A stretch of DNA of 64,000 bases, taken from positions 1 to 64,000 of the forward strand of contig CAZKBQ010000005.1 of the NCBI GenBank assembly GCA_964550855.1, in the 5' to 3' direction. The notes beneath the pieces are model-generated. The model ran no database searches, had not been told where the DNA came from, and saw only the letters and a list, made by a program, of their open reading frames with translations. Shown here piece after piece: positions 37,301 through 44,891 of the stretch. How positions within the stretch are numbered: the first letter of the stretch is position 1; every line of letters starts with the position of its first letter. The position numbers were made by a program, and so were the translations under genes. Origin of the DNA: JAGOBP01 sp964550855. Its GTDB lineage: Bacteria; Chloroflexota; Anaerolineae; Fen-1058.

Positions 37301-37604
37301 TGGGCGCGGCGGGGTTGAAGACGCGCTGCAACGTCAAACCGAGTGAACCCAGCCACAACGTCGTGACGCCGGGATGACCCGCCTGAACGGTGTCGGCCGG
37401 CTCGCCGCGTGACAGCGCCTGCGAGAAACGAATCGAGCGATCGACCCAGTGCAGTTCGTCGGGCGTGACGTACCGATCGAGTGCGCCCAGACGCGGCAGC
37501 AGGGCTAATAGGAAAATAACACCGCTTAAGAGAAGGAGCGATGAAGAGACTGAGGGACGGAGAGAATGAGGAACTTTCACATTGGCGATGCTTTCATCAC
37601 ACAA
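34368..37604 (-). CDS. GT39/PMT_2-family glycosyltransferase with beta-rich C-terminal modules (B)
   Basis: This 1078-residue protein is the close paralogue of the next gene downstream. It has the conserved VTPDELHWVDRSIRFSQALSRGE first loop, AGHPGVTTLWLGSLG, ALDPFAVALGGILHVDSLL and MLSKSPAIVLVP in the membrane half (about 1-500). Beta-rich modules follow, with NPTSTWVVDQIVGD and a terminal VGVYNAADGQRLP. It would transfer a sugar from a lipid carrier outside the membrane. The N-terminal 15 residues look repeat-derived and the true start could be later. No ribosome-binding site stands out. Confidence 0.83.
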   Translation of the reverse strand: MCDESIANVKVPHSLRPSVSSSLLLLSGVIFLLALLPRLGALDRYVTPDELHWVDRSIRFSQALSRGEPADTVQAGHPGVTTLWLGSLGLTLQRVFNPAAPTPGQLPEFAPQDADAMRYLAQFLTPMRWPVIVVTSFNLVLLFWLLSRVIDRRAAFLAAALVALDPFAVALGGILHVDSLLMTFSLASLAALSVVLTATHSTRWLIMSGALAGLAMLSKSPAIVLVPTAGLVIALDAVRKRAAFREVIRSSLIWGLSAAFIFIALYPAMWVAPLKALKSLTDTAEKHSETAHAVNYFFGNSERDPGAAFYPVALAYRSTIVLWLGLIAFGALIGRGRSDDARRLQRTAWPYWVFAIVFTGLITLAAKKLDRYMLPTLEALNVIGAIGLAYLFDRFRHPIKSDGRLSPTRTAGFMHFAVEFIRRQTPVLIALAVAAVQFISVWPLTLRAYNSVLGGYDGAGRALPVGGGESGEVAAVLNRSPFASSVIAATDIVGLAPFFNGRLLPANETGFAQSDYLLFTASDVQLTPELAHAWTSGLTPVLTATVQGQPFAWLYDNVWLTADRQRAQQLATADAVIVDEAAPQLSLPPAATTVISTALSSDQAVGLLQNLAQSHRRVLIYHFAGQPDRNVLELFRALDTYAVNLDQWSSPLSSGGLYELPDPAAFDTPPLPLNGDVTFGDRIQLNSIQAVLAHVQPGQSISFVSQWQATGDDATLSVSLLDEAGHVWSTSDTNVPIAEQIGLARQRRFTLPVPPTTPPGEYRVTLNVVDVASGQLLHVRAINDQTLRGTDWPLGAITIDPGQTPIDPATRVPPITLNVDLGGLIRAIGSEQPPAPVISGDPWTLSMEWLALRHPLPALDVQWSAVAANGSSAYSTTLPLNTYATDRWRKGDLLQSKYDFRLPATLPDGRYALEFQVLDRSTRRPIEPRPTTLTAIQIASRPRTFTAPALPQPGNIRFGQLATLIGAEANRAGNTLTITLYWRAQAITSTNYTVFVQLTRSDGQVVQQIDRWQIGGDNPTSTWVVDQIVGDAYAFEVPDNEYQVWVGVYNAADGQRLPAFDAQGQRLPDDRALVLTVP

Positions 37605-37648
37605 TCAAGAATCAGCCATTAGAGCGAATTCCAGTTTGGTTTACGATT

Positions 37649-37749
37649 CCGTCATGCCCGAACGCTTCTGTCGGGCATCCAGGCTGACGATTAGTCCTCT
37701 ATTCTGACGGGCTTTCTGGATTCCCGCTAACAGCATGCGAGAATGACGG
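37649..37749. repeat. MITE/REP-like element with inverted ends
   Basis: About 101 bp bounded by CCGTCAT and ATGACGG contains two sub-hairpins (GCCCG...CGGGC near 37656-37676 and TTCCCGC...GAGAA near 37720-37742). It lies intergenically between the GT39 gene and a phosphatase-family gene. It encodes nothing. It resembles widespread CGTCATTCCCG-type palindromic repeats. Confidence 0.65.
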
Positions 37750-37790
37750 TGCGGCGGAATGCCGTAAATCAACCTGGAAACTGCTTAGAA

Positions 37791-39458
37791 TCAGGCCACA
37801 TAGCCCAGGTCGCGCAAGCGTTCCATCACCTGCGCTTCGTCTTCCTCAGAGTAAACCCTGGTCGATTCGGCGCGGCTGCCGTCGGCGCTGACTGCATTCA
37901 GGATCGGGTGCTGCGCCAGATAGTCGGCGGTGAAGCCGTCTTGCAAGACCTGGCCGTCCATGATCGATGGGATGGGCAGACCCAGCGCATACAACGTCGT
38001 CGGCGCGATGTCGATGATGTTGCCTTTGATCGCCGCGTTGGCCTTGATGCCGGGGCCGTGCAGCACCACGATGCCGTCCATGGTGTGATGGCCGGTCTGC
38101 CCGATGCTGGGTTCCAGCAGCTTGTTCGAGCCAAAATCGGCGTGGCCGAACGACACGTACTTTGATCGGTCAGTGTGCAGGATCAGATCGGGCGCCACGG
38201 CCACGCGCTCGCCGTGATAGAGCTCTTCCTTTTTGTACACTTGCGCGATCACCTGATCGCCGCCGTCGGGATCGCGCAGCGCCAGCGCCGAGCGAATGAT
38301 CTGATCGCGCACGGCCTCGTATTCCGCGCCGGGTGCGACGATGCCGTGCGCGCGCTGGCCTTTGACGTTGATATAGATCTGTCCGAAGTTGCCCACCGCA
38401 AACGCTTTGGTGCGCGCCCAATCGACGTCGCCAAAGGACAGGAACAGGCGCTTCAACATGTTGCGCCCGCGCCCGCGTTTGACGCGGCGGCGCAACCGTC
38501 CCATGCGCAGGAAGTTGACGATCTTCAACGAGGTGATCGGCGTGAAGTTCAGGTTGAACAAGGCGCGCTTGATCAAACTCAACGGCGTGCGCTTGAACTT
38601 CAACAGGCCCTGCTGGGCCAGCCAGTTGTTGACGTGAAAGAACTTGTGGAACGGCCCGCCGCCGTGATCGGACATGATGGCGACGAAGGTATCTGCTGGC
38701 GCGGCGGCGATGATGCGGCCCACGCTCTCGTCGATCTTCTTGAAATACTCCAACACTTGCGGCGCAAACTGCCGGTTGAGTTCGGCGTCGTACCGCGGAT
38801 GCGTCGGATCGATGATGTGCCAGACTTCGTGATGCACGGTATCGGGCGTCTTCAACACACAGGCCAGCAAGTCCCACGGCTTGTGCTGCATCAGCCAGAT
38901 GATCGTATCCGTGCGGGTTACGTCGAAGTCCAGCATATCCTGCAAAAAACGCCCCGGATGCCGCGAGCGATTGCCCTCAAATTCGTGCAGCGGCCAGCGC
39001 TGGCCGGCGCGTTTGAGTTCGGCTTTCAACTCCGGCGGATAGGTGTACGTCGATTGCTCGTTCGGCACGAGAAAACCGCAGACGGTGAAACCATTGATCG
39101 GCTGCGGCGGATACGTGATCGGCACGCTCATCAAGCCCACTTGTCCGCCCGCGTCTTCGACCGTTTTCCAGAACGGCGGCACGCCGCGCACCTTCACGTT
39201 CACCACGCCGATGTCGTAGCCGCCCGGCTGCGGAAACACAAAATCGAAGGAGCCGTGCTTGCCGGGATTACAGCCGGTGGCAAACGACACCCACGCTGAC
39301 GCAGACACGGGCGGAATGGTCGTGGTCAATGGGCCGGACGCGCCTTCGCGCACCAACTTCGCCAGATGCGGCAAATGCCCTTGATCGATCCACGGGCGCA
39401 GCAGCGTCCAGGTTGCGCCATCCAGCCCGATAATCAATGCTTTGCGATTCAATGTCAT
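37791..39458 (-). CDS. Alkaline-phosphatase-superfamily phosphodiesterase (A)
   Basis: The ATG at 39458 gives 555 residues; an upstream TTG would add two. The type I phosphodiesterase/AP fold is shown by ALIIGLDGATWTLLRPW at the N-terminus, TTTIPPVSASAWVSFATGCNPGKHGSFDF (threonine/serine nucleophile region), MSDHGGGPFHKFFHVNNW (metal site) and THSTMDG-like GHHTMDGIVVLHGPGI near the C-terminus. It ends RLRDLGYVA, a common tail in this family. There is no signal peptide. Its paralogue lies two genes upstream. Hydrolysis of a phosphodiester in glycan or lipid-linked sugar metabolism is inferred from context. Confidence 0.85.
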   Translation of the reverse strand: MTLNRKALIIGLDGATWTLLRPWIDQGHLPHLAKLVREGASGPLTTTIPPVSASAWVSFATGCNPGKHGSFDFVFPQPGGYDIGVVNVKVRGVPPFWKTVEDAGGQVGLMSVPITYPPQPINGFTVCGFLVPNEQSTYTYPPELKAELKRAGQRWPLHEFEGNRSRHPGRFLQDMLDFDVTRTDTIIWLMQHKPWDLLACVLKTPDTVHHEVWHIIDPTHPRYDAELNRQFAPQVLEYFKKIDESVGRIIAAAPADTFVAIMSDHGGGPFHKFFHVNNWLAQQGLLKFKRTPLSLIKRALFNLNFTPITSLKIVNFLRMGRLRRRVKRGRGRNMLKRLFLSFGDVDWARTKAFAVGNFGQIYINVKGQRAHGIVAPGAEYEAVRDQIIRSALALRDPDGGDQVIAQVYKKEELYHGERVAVAPDLILHTDRSKYVSFGHADFGSNKLLEPSIGQTGHHTMDGIVVLHGPGIKANAAIKGNIIDIAPTTLYALGLPIPSIMDGQVLQDGFTADYLAQHPILNAVSADGSRAESTRVYSEEDEAQVMERLRDLGYVA

Positions 39459-39511
39459 GCTCAATCCGTTCCGAGAGAGTTCACTTTGCGACGATAGACC
39501 ATGGATGCTGG

Positions 39512-40477
39512 TTATATTTCAGCCGATGGGTTATCTTCAGCCGTCGGTCGCCGGTTGTCCGTCGTCTTTGCGCTGCCGACCAGATACATCAGGCCCCCCA
39601 GCAGCCCGATGACCACGCGCACGATGTAATACATCAGCGACATCGCCACGGCCTGCGCTTCGGCCACGCCGACCGTGCCGAACAACACCTGAAACGCGCC
39701 TTCGCGCACGCCCAGCCCGTTGAACGAGATTGGCAGCAATTGAATCAACGCCACCATCGGGATGAACAGCGCAAAGTAGCGAATCGGCGCGTTCACGCCC
39801 AGGCCCAGCGCCAGCGCATACTGGGTGCCGATCAACGTCAGCGTGAACGGCAGCGAGATCAACGTCGAGCGCGCGATCGAACCGATCGAGTACGCGGTGA
39901 GCGCTTCGTAAACTTTGATCAGCTTCTTCGGCAACTTCGACCAGAACGGCAGGCGCGTCAAGACCCGATCGAGCAGGCGGCGCTGAGTGAGCAGCGCCGA
40001 GGCCAGCAGCACTGCCGCCGAGATGGCAATCACGCCCCAGCGCACGTCGGGCGGCACGTCGGCCGGATCGAGCACCGCCACGAGCAGCGCGATCAACGAC
40101 GATCCCAGAATGCCCGTCAACCGATCGGCCAGCACGGTGCTGAAGGCGTGCGCGCCGCCGCGCTCCGGCGACAACTCGATGATCTTCACCACGTCGCCGC
40201 CGATGCCGGTCGGCAGAAACGTGTTGAAGAACGTGCCCGCCATGTACAGGTAAAACAATCGCCCAAACGCGATCGGTTTACCCAGCGCGGCGATCAGCAG
40301 CGACCAACGCCACGTGCGAATGACAATGCCCAACAGATGGATCAGCGCCGCGATGACGAACCAGCGCAGATCGATCGCGCGCAGCGCGTCCAGCAGATTC
40401 TGCGCGCCGACGTTGACGATGACGATCGCCAGCACGATCAAACTGATGGCGATCCGTAAAATGCGACCAAATTTCAT
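39512..40477 (-). CDS. Flippase-like membrane protein (LPG synthase TM-domain family)
   Basis: The 321-residue polytopic protein belongs to the lysylphosphatidylglycerol synthase/UPF0104-type family. It starts with MKFGRILRIAISLIVLAIVIVNVG, then RTWRWSLLIAALG, AGTFFNTFLPTGIGGDVVKI and LPISFNGLGVREGAF, all conserved family signatures. It has no catalytic synthase domain. Homologues are proposed to move or modify lipid-linked intermediates. The last 17 residues (TTDNRRPTAEDNPSAEI) are encoded by a heptamer-like tract near 39535-39570 and are probably not part of the fold. It lies between two phosphatase-superfamily genes. Confidence 0.82.
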   Translation of the reverse strand: MKFGRILRIAISLIVLAIVIVNVGAQNLLDALRAIDLRWFVIAALIHLLGIVIRTWRWSLLIAALGKPIAFGRLFYLYMAGTFFNTFLPTGIGGDVVKIIELSPERGGAHAFSTVLADRLTGILGSSLIALLVAVLDPADVPPDVRWGVIAISAAVLLASALLTQRRLLDRVLTRLPFWSKLPKKLIKVYEALTAYSIGSIARSTLISLPFTLTLIGTQYALALGLGVNAPIRYFALFIPMVALIQLLPISFNGLGVREGAFQVLFGTVGVAEAQAVAMSLMYYIVRVVIGLLGGLMYLVGSAKTTDNRRPTAEDNPSAEI

Positions 40478-40488
40478 GAAATTTAATC

Positions 40489-40561
40489 TACCACAGAGAG
40501 CACGGAGAACACGGAGGAAGGCATTGAGTATTTCTCCATGCTCTCCGTGTCCTCCGTGGTA
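40489..40561. repeat. Imperfect palindromic intergenic repeat
   Basis: A 73-bp imperfect inverted repeat starts TACCACAGAG and ends CTCCGTGGTA, with internal CACGGAG/CTCCGTG motifs. It fills the gap between two minus-strand genes and can form a long transcript hairpin. It resembles the widespread CCACAGAG...CTCTGTGG elements. Confidence 0.7.
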
Positions 40562-40566
40562 TGCTT

Positions 40567-42207
40567 TTATCCAAGATACCCCAGCGCCCGCAGGCGTTCT
40601 TCCACTTCGGCCTGTTCTTCGGCGGTGAAATCGACTTGAGCCTGCGACGTGGTAGCCGCGGCGCCCACCTGCGCGGACTGCGCGCGCAGCTCATCCGACA
40701 GCGCTTCGCTCAACACGCGGCCGTCCATATCCTCTGGTACGGGCTGGCCCAGAATGTGCAGAATCGTCGGCGCGAGATCGATGAGGCGCGCGCCGTCGAT
40801 GGTTGCACCCGGCGCAAACGCCGCGCCCTGCCCGATGAAGATGCCGTGCAGGCGATGGCAGCCGCTGTCGCCGCGAATTTGCGGGGTGAGCGTGCGACCT
40901 TCCGTGGCAAACAACGGAAACGCGATCGTCTTGTAGCCGTCGAGGATCAAATGCAAATCCGCGCCTTGATCGGCGTAAGGACCGTGCGCGGCCTCTTCAC
41001 GCGGGATGATGCGATCGACCAACGACCGGCCGGTGACGGGATCGGTGATGGTGTTCAGCGCGTCGATCACCTGCTGGCGGGCCGCCGCGTATCGATCGGG
41101 TGTGACGATGCCGTGCGGTTCGCGGCCTTGCACATTCAAATAGATTTGCCCGACGTGACCCATCGAATACGCGATGGTCTGGCTCCAATCGACATCTTCA
41201 AACGACAGGAACTTGCCCACCACTTCGTTGCGCGCCTTGCGGCTGACCTTGGCCGTGATGTTTTGCAAGCCAAGCTTGCTCAGAATTTTGTAGGCCGTGG
41301 CCGGCGTCAGACCGTTGCGAAACGCCCACCAGCGCACCTGGGTGGAGAAATTGCGCTTCAGGTGCATCAAGCCTTTTTCAAGGAAGAGAATGTTCAGGTT
41401 GATGGTGCGATGCAGCGGGCCGAAGCCGTGATCGGACATCACAATGATTGTTGATTGCTGATTGCTAATTGCTGATTGAAGTTGCGCAATTGCCTCATCG
41501 AGATGCTGATAGACCTTTTGAAGGGCGTCACCATATTTCGGCGCGAGCGCAGCATCGTAACGTGGATGCGTCGGATCCATAAAACGCCACAGTGCGTGCG
41601 AGCCGTTGTCGGTGGCCAGGAAGTGCAGCATTAGCACATCGGTCGGATGATCTTGCATCAGGCGCAGCGCATAGCGCAGCTGCGTATCGATCAGATCGTG
41701 CAGGTCGGCGATGAATTCGTCTTCGTTGCCGGGCTTGTACTGCACGTTGGGCGTCAGGCGATATTTGCCCAACTCGGCTTCATAGGGTTTGAGCAGATCG
41801 GGCGGATAAACGGTCTTGCCTTGATCGGGTGACAGCAGGCCGGGCACCATGTAGCCGTTGACCTTGCGCGGCGGATAGGTGATGGGGACGTTGAGCACGC
41901 CCACGGAATAACCCGCTTCGCTGAGAATTTCCCACAGCAATTTGCCTTTGATCTGCGAGGCGTTCACCATGTCAAACGTGCCCGCGCGCGGACGGATGAA
42001 GTCGAACACGCCGTGCTTGCCAGGATTCTTGCCTGTCATGAAGGTGGGCCACGCGGGCGACGTGACCGGCGGCAGCGTCGATTCCAGATTGCCGGTGACG
42101 CCATCCTGCATCAACTTTGCCAGCGTGGGCAGCTTGCCCTGCGCCGCCCAGGGCTTGATCAGATCGAAGGTGGCCCCGTCGAGGCCGATGATGAGTAACT
42201 TGGTCAT
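40567..42207 (-). CDS. Alkaline-phosphatase-superfamily phosphodiesterase (B)
   Basis: This 546-residue paralogue of the 37791-39458 product begins with KLLIIGLDGATFDLIKPW and includes STLPPVTSPAWPTFMTGKNPGKHGVFDF, IVMSDHGFGPLHRTINLN and SGCHRLHGIFIGQGAAF. It ends RLRALGYLG. Five copies of a TGATTGC-type heptamer (41445-41479) sit in frame just before the MSDHG metal site, adding residues QSAISNQQSTI that its paralogue does not have. Function as a phosphodiesterase or phosphotransferase in the glycan cluster is inferred. Confidence 0.85.
   Translation of the reverse strand: MTKLLIIGLDGATFDLIKPWAAQGKLPTLAKLMQDGVTGNLESTLPPVTSPAWPTFMTGKNPGKHGVFDFIRPRAGTFDMVNASQIKGKLLWEILSEAGYSVGVLNVPITYPPRKVNGYMVPGLLSPDQGKTVYPPDLLKPYEAELGKYRLTPNVQYKPGNEDEFIADLHDLIDTQLRYALRLMQDHPTDVLMLHFLATDNGSHALWRFMDPTHPRYDAALAPKYGDALQKVYQHLDEAIAQLQSAISNQQSTIIVMSDHGFGPLHRTINLNILFLEKGLMHLKRNFSTQVRWWAFRNGLTPATAYKILSKLGLQNITAKVSRKARNEVVGKFLSFEDVDWSQTIAYSMGHVGQIYLNVQGREPHGIVTPDRYAAARQQVIDALNTITDPVTGRSLVDRIIPREEAAHGPYADQGADLHLILDGYKTIAFPLFATEGRTLTPQIRGDSGCHRLHGIFIGQGAAFAPGATIDGARLIDLAPTILHILGQPVPEDMDGRVLSEALSDELRAQSAQVGAAATTSQAQVDFTAEEQAEVEERLRALGYLG
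41445..41479. repeat. Heptamer array TGATTGC x5 inside phosphatase gene
   Basis: Units TGATTGT, TGATTGC, TGATTGC, TAATTGC and TGATTGA follow one another at exact 7-bp spacing from 41445 to 41479, in frame with the coding sequence. Confidence 0.85.
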
Positions 42208-42259
42208 ATAGTTGGATAGTCCGATAGTTGAATAGTAAGTTGGTAGATGAGCGGATCAG
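42208..42259. repeat. Short octamer-like tract between two glycan genes
   Basis: Copies of ATAGTTGG, ATAGTCCG, ATAGTTGA and ATAGTAAG, spaced 8 bp, occupy most of the 52-base gap. They resemble the ACTAT octamers near 16911. Confidence 0.55.
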
Positions 42260-44863
42260 TTACTTCGTCAAGGCACTGCCAGTCATCTGAATTGCTTCTG
42301 TGAAAACATAGCGATTATCAGGCAAGGCGCTGCCATTCACATCGACAGCGGGCCAACGTTCGCCTGTGTCGGGATCGGTCAGGCCGACGGCGATGCGATA
42401 CTCGCCCGGCGGCAGATTCCACAGCGGCAGTTCGATCAGATCGCTCACCATCTGATCGGCTTGCCAGCTTGAACTTGGCTTCGTGTAATCGCCGTGAATG
42501 GCGTCCCGCTGGACGGCCACGTTGCCGTCGGCGTCCAGCACGTGCACAAAGTATTTCGCATCCACGCCCGGCGCGGTCAAGGCGCGCCAGTGCAGCCACA
42601 AGTTCAACACGTTGCCCCGGCGGCTCACATCGGCGGCGCGCAGCTCGATCGACGGGCCAAATACAGCGCGCGGCTCGTCGCTCACGACCATGAGCCACGG
42701 CCCGCTGGCGCTCGACTCGTTGATCAAGCGATGCGGCAGCGTCGTCGTGCCCACGATGCGCTCGCCGTCGCGCAGGCTTAATTGTAACGTATATTGCCCG
42801 ATCGGCACGGGCGTGACCGGTGTCAGCGCATAATCGCCGATCACCAGCGCGCCCGCCGGCCACGTCGAGGTCGCCGGTTCGATCGGTTGGGTTTGATCGA
42901 GGACGACGTTACCGGCCGCATCGATCAATGCCAACCGATACTCCAGATCGCGCCCGATCGGCCCGGTGGCGGCCCATCGCACCCGCACGCGAATCGGCTT
43001 GTCCGGGCCTTCCACACCGGCCCACGTATTGACGTAGCCCAGCTGGTCGCCAACCACTTGCAGCGGCCGTGCGTCCGGGCGGGTGGAGTATACCGCGATC
43101 TGATCGTCTTCGTACGCGGGCGGCAGGGTGAAGTAATTGCGCAGCGAGGTGACAAAGGCCGGATCGGTCAGGTCTTTGTGCAGGATGATGTAGCGCACGT
43201 TGTACGCGGCCAGCTGCGCCAGCTGCGCGCCCAGATCGATCGGGCGCGGGGCGTTGAACGATTGTTGCCAGGCCGCCAGCAGCGGGATCTCGTTGAAGAG
43301 CCGATAGGCTGCGGGCGGCACGCGCGCCACGCGCCCCTGCACCAACGGATGTTGATGCTGCGTCTGATAGTACAGATAATACTTGGTGTCCGAGCGATCG
43401 AGCGGAATATCGAGTATGGCGTACGGTTCGGGATCGCTGGCGATCTGCGTGAGAAACGGGGAACTCGTCAGCGGGGCGATCGTCGGATACGGCACGCCCA
43501 GATATTCAAACAGGATCACTGCGCCAATGAAGAGGCCGATGAATGAATTCATCGGCGGGAAGCCGAAACGCGTTGAAACGCGTTTTAACGCGTTTGATCT
43601 ATCAGTCGTCGAGTTCACTCGACGGACACGGGCCAGCACGTCGCTCACGCCATAGGCAACCAGCACCGCCAGCGCCAGCGGCAGCAGCAAATTGTACCGA
43701 TCGGGCGAGCGCAGCGTGTTGAGTGGAAACGTATTGCCGATGAGCGCGTAGGGCAGCGGAATGTTTTCATACGACACGCCGTTCACGCGCAAAAACGGCC
43801 CAAGCGCCATGATGAACAAGAACAGGCCGATGGCGATCCACGGCCAGGCGCGGCGCTTCGCTTTCAGCGCGCCCCAGATCGACAGTGCGATCACGCTGTA
43901 GCCGAGAAACGGCATCCACGCCTTGTTTTTGGCAAAGTTCAGATAAAACGGCTGCACCGCTTCGCCCAGCAGCGGATGATACGTCATCGGCACGAAGTAC
44001 GCCAGCAGATCGGTTTGCCCCCAGGTCTGCTCGTCGGCGATCAGCGCATCGGGCGAGTCGGCCTGTGCGAACAACCGGGCTGCGGGTAAAACGATCGGGA
44101 GCGAGAGAGCCAGGCCGAGCACACCGGCAGCCATCAACCGCCCAATCGCGCCGCGTGTCCAATCGCGCCGCGCGGTCAGCCAATCGACGGCGACAAAGAT
44201 CGCAAACACAACGCCGCCTAACACCAAAAATTGCAGGCGCGTGGCCGCAATCAGACCGATGAGCAGGCCGACGACGATGGCGTTGCGCCAGCGCGTCTCG
44301 CGCACGGCCTTCAGCGCGAACAGCGCCAGTAAGGGGAACCACTGTACGCTGGCCAGGCTGACGTGCCCCAGCGATTGCGAGAAGTGATACGGCGCAAAAG
44401 CGAAAACCAGGCCGGCGATCAGCGCAGGGATTAGCGATCGGGAATCAGGGACGGGTTGGTCTGCGCTCTCGTCCCTGGTTCCTGCTTTCTGATTAACCAG
44501 ATACTCCGCCAGCAGGAACATCGTGTAGCCGCTGAGGATAAACGTCAGCAGCACCGTCAGGTTGTACGCGGCGATGTCGCCCACAATTGCCGCCAGTGGA
44601 ATCCAGAGAAAAGAGTTATAGAAGCTGAGCGAGTGCGCGGCCAGGCTGACGCCGATGGGATAAAACTGCACGGGTGTGAACAAGATGTCCAGGCCATGTT
44701 GTAGCGCGTAGCGCGTCCACCAGTTGTCCCATTGAAACGTCCACAGGTCCTCATTGTTGCCGGCGTAGTGCGTGCCCAGCTGCGCGATCAGCGGGTAAGT
44801 CATGATCAGCGCGAGGATGGTGTAAAACAGCAGAATTTTCGCGTGGCGGCGGAGGGCGTGCAT
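42260..44863 (-). CDS. GT-C-like polytopic membrane protein with beta-rich C-terminus
   Basis: Taking the ATG at 44863 (MHALRRHAK) gives 867 residues; an earlier reading frame overlaps the GT2 gene. About 11 transmembrane helices are visible between residues 7 and 490. The first loop contains GNNEDLWTFQWDNWW, comparable to the acidic first loop of GT-C transferases. A soluble segment with YNVRYIILHKDL follows, then beta-rich modules with PSSSWQADQMVSD and PGEYRIAVGLTDPDTGERWP matching its cluster neighbours. The insert SADQPVPDSRSL near residue 135 is repeat-derived. Specificity is unknown. Confidence 0.75.
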   Translation of the reverse strand: MHALRRHAKILLFYTILALIMTYPLIAQLGTHYAGNNEDLWTFQWDNWWTRYALQHGLDILFTPVQFYPIGVSLAAHSLSFYNSFLWIPLAAIVGDIAAYNLTVLLTFILSGYTMFLLAEYLVNQKAGTRDESADQPVPDSRSLIPALIAGLVFAFAPYHFSQSLGHVSLASVQWFPLLALFALKAVRETRWRNAIVVGLLIGLIAATRLQFLVLGGVVFAIFVAVDWLTARRDWTRGAIGRLMAAGVLGLALSLPIVLPAARLFAQADSPDALIADEQTWGQTDLLAYFVPMTYHPLLGEAVQPFYLNFAKNKAWMPFLGYSVIALSIWGALKAKRRAWPWIAIGLFLFIMALGPFLRVNGVSYENIPLPYALIGNTFPLNTLRSPDRYNLLLPLALAVLVAYGVSDVLARVRRVNSTTDRSNALKRVSTRFGFPPMNSFIGLFIGAVILFEYLGVPYPTIAPLTSSPFLTQIASDPEPYAILDIPLDRSDTKYYLYYQTQHQHPLVQGRVARVPPAAYRLFNEIPLLAAWQQSFNAPRPIDLGAQLAQLAAYNVRYIILHKDLTDPAFVTSLRNYFTLPPAYEDDQIAVYSTRPDARPLQVVGDQLGYVNTWAGVEGPDKPIRVRVRWAATGPIGRDLEYRLALIDAAGNVVLDQTQPIEPATSTWPAGALVIGDYALTPVTPVPIGQYTLQLSLRDGERIVGTTTLPHRLINESSASGPWLMVVSDEPRAVFGPSIELRAADVSRRGNVLNLWLHWRALTAPGVDAKYFVHVLDADGNVAVQRDAIHGDYTKPSSSWQADQMVSDLIELPLWNLPPGEYRIAVGLTDPDTGERWPAVDVNGSALPDNRYVFTEAIQMTGSALTK

Positions 44864-44891
44864 GATGATGGTGTCGGCGAGCCGGGGCGAT

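Noticed and set aside
37641..37760. An insertion sequence with a transposase
   Set aside because: The element is about 100 bp and contains no ORF, so at most it is a non-autonomous repeat.
38175..39299. A 374-codon plus-strand frame opposite the phosphatase-superfamily gene
   Set aside because: It is a shadow of a gene with conserved metal-binding motifs and has no independent support.
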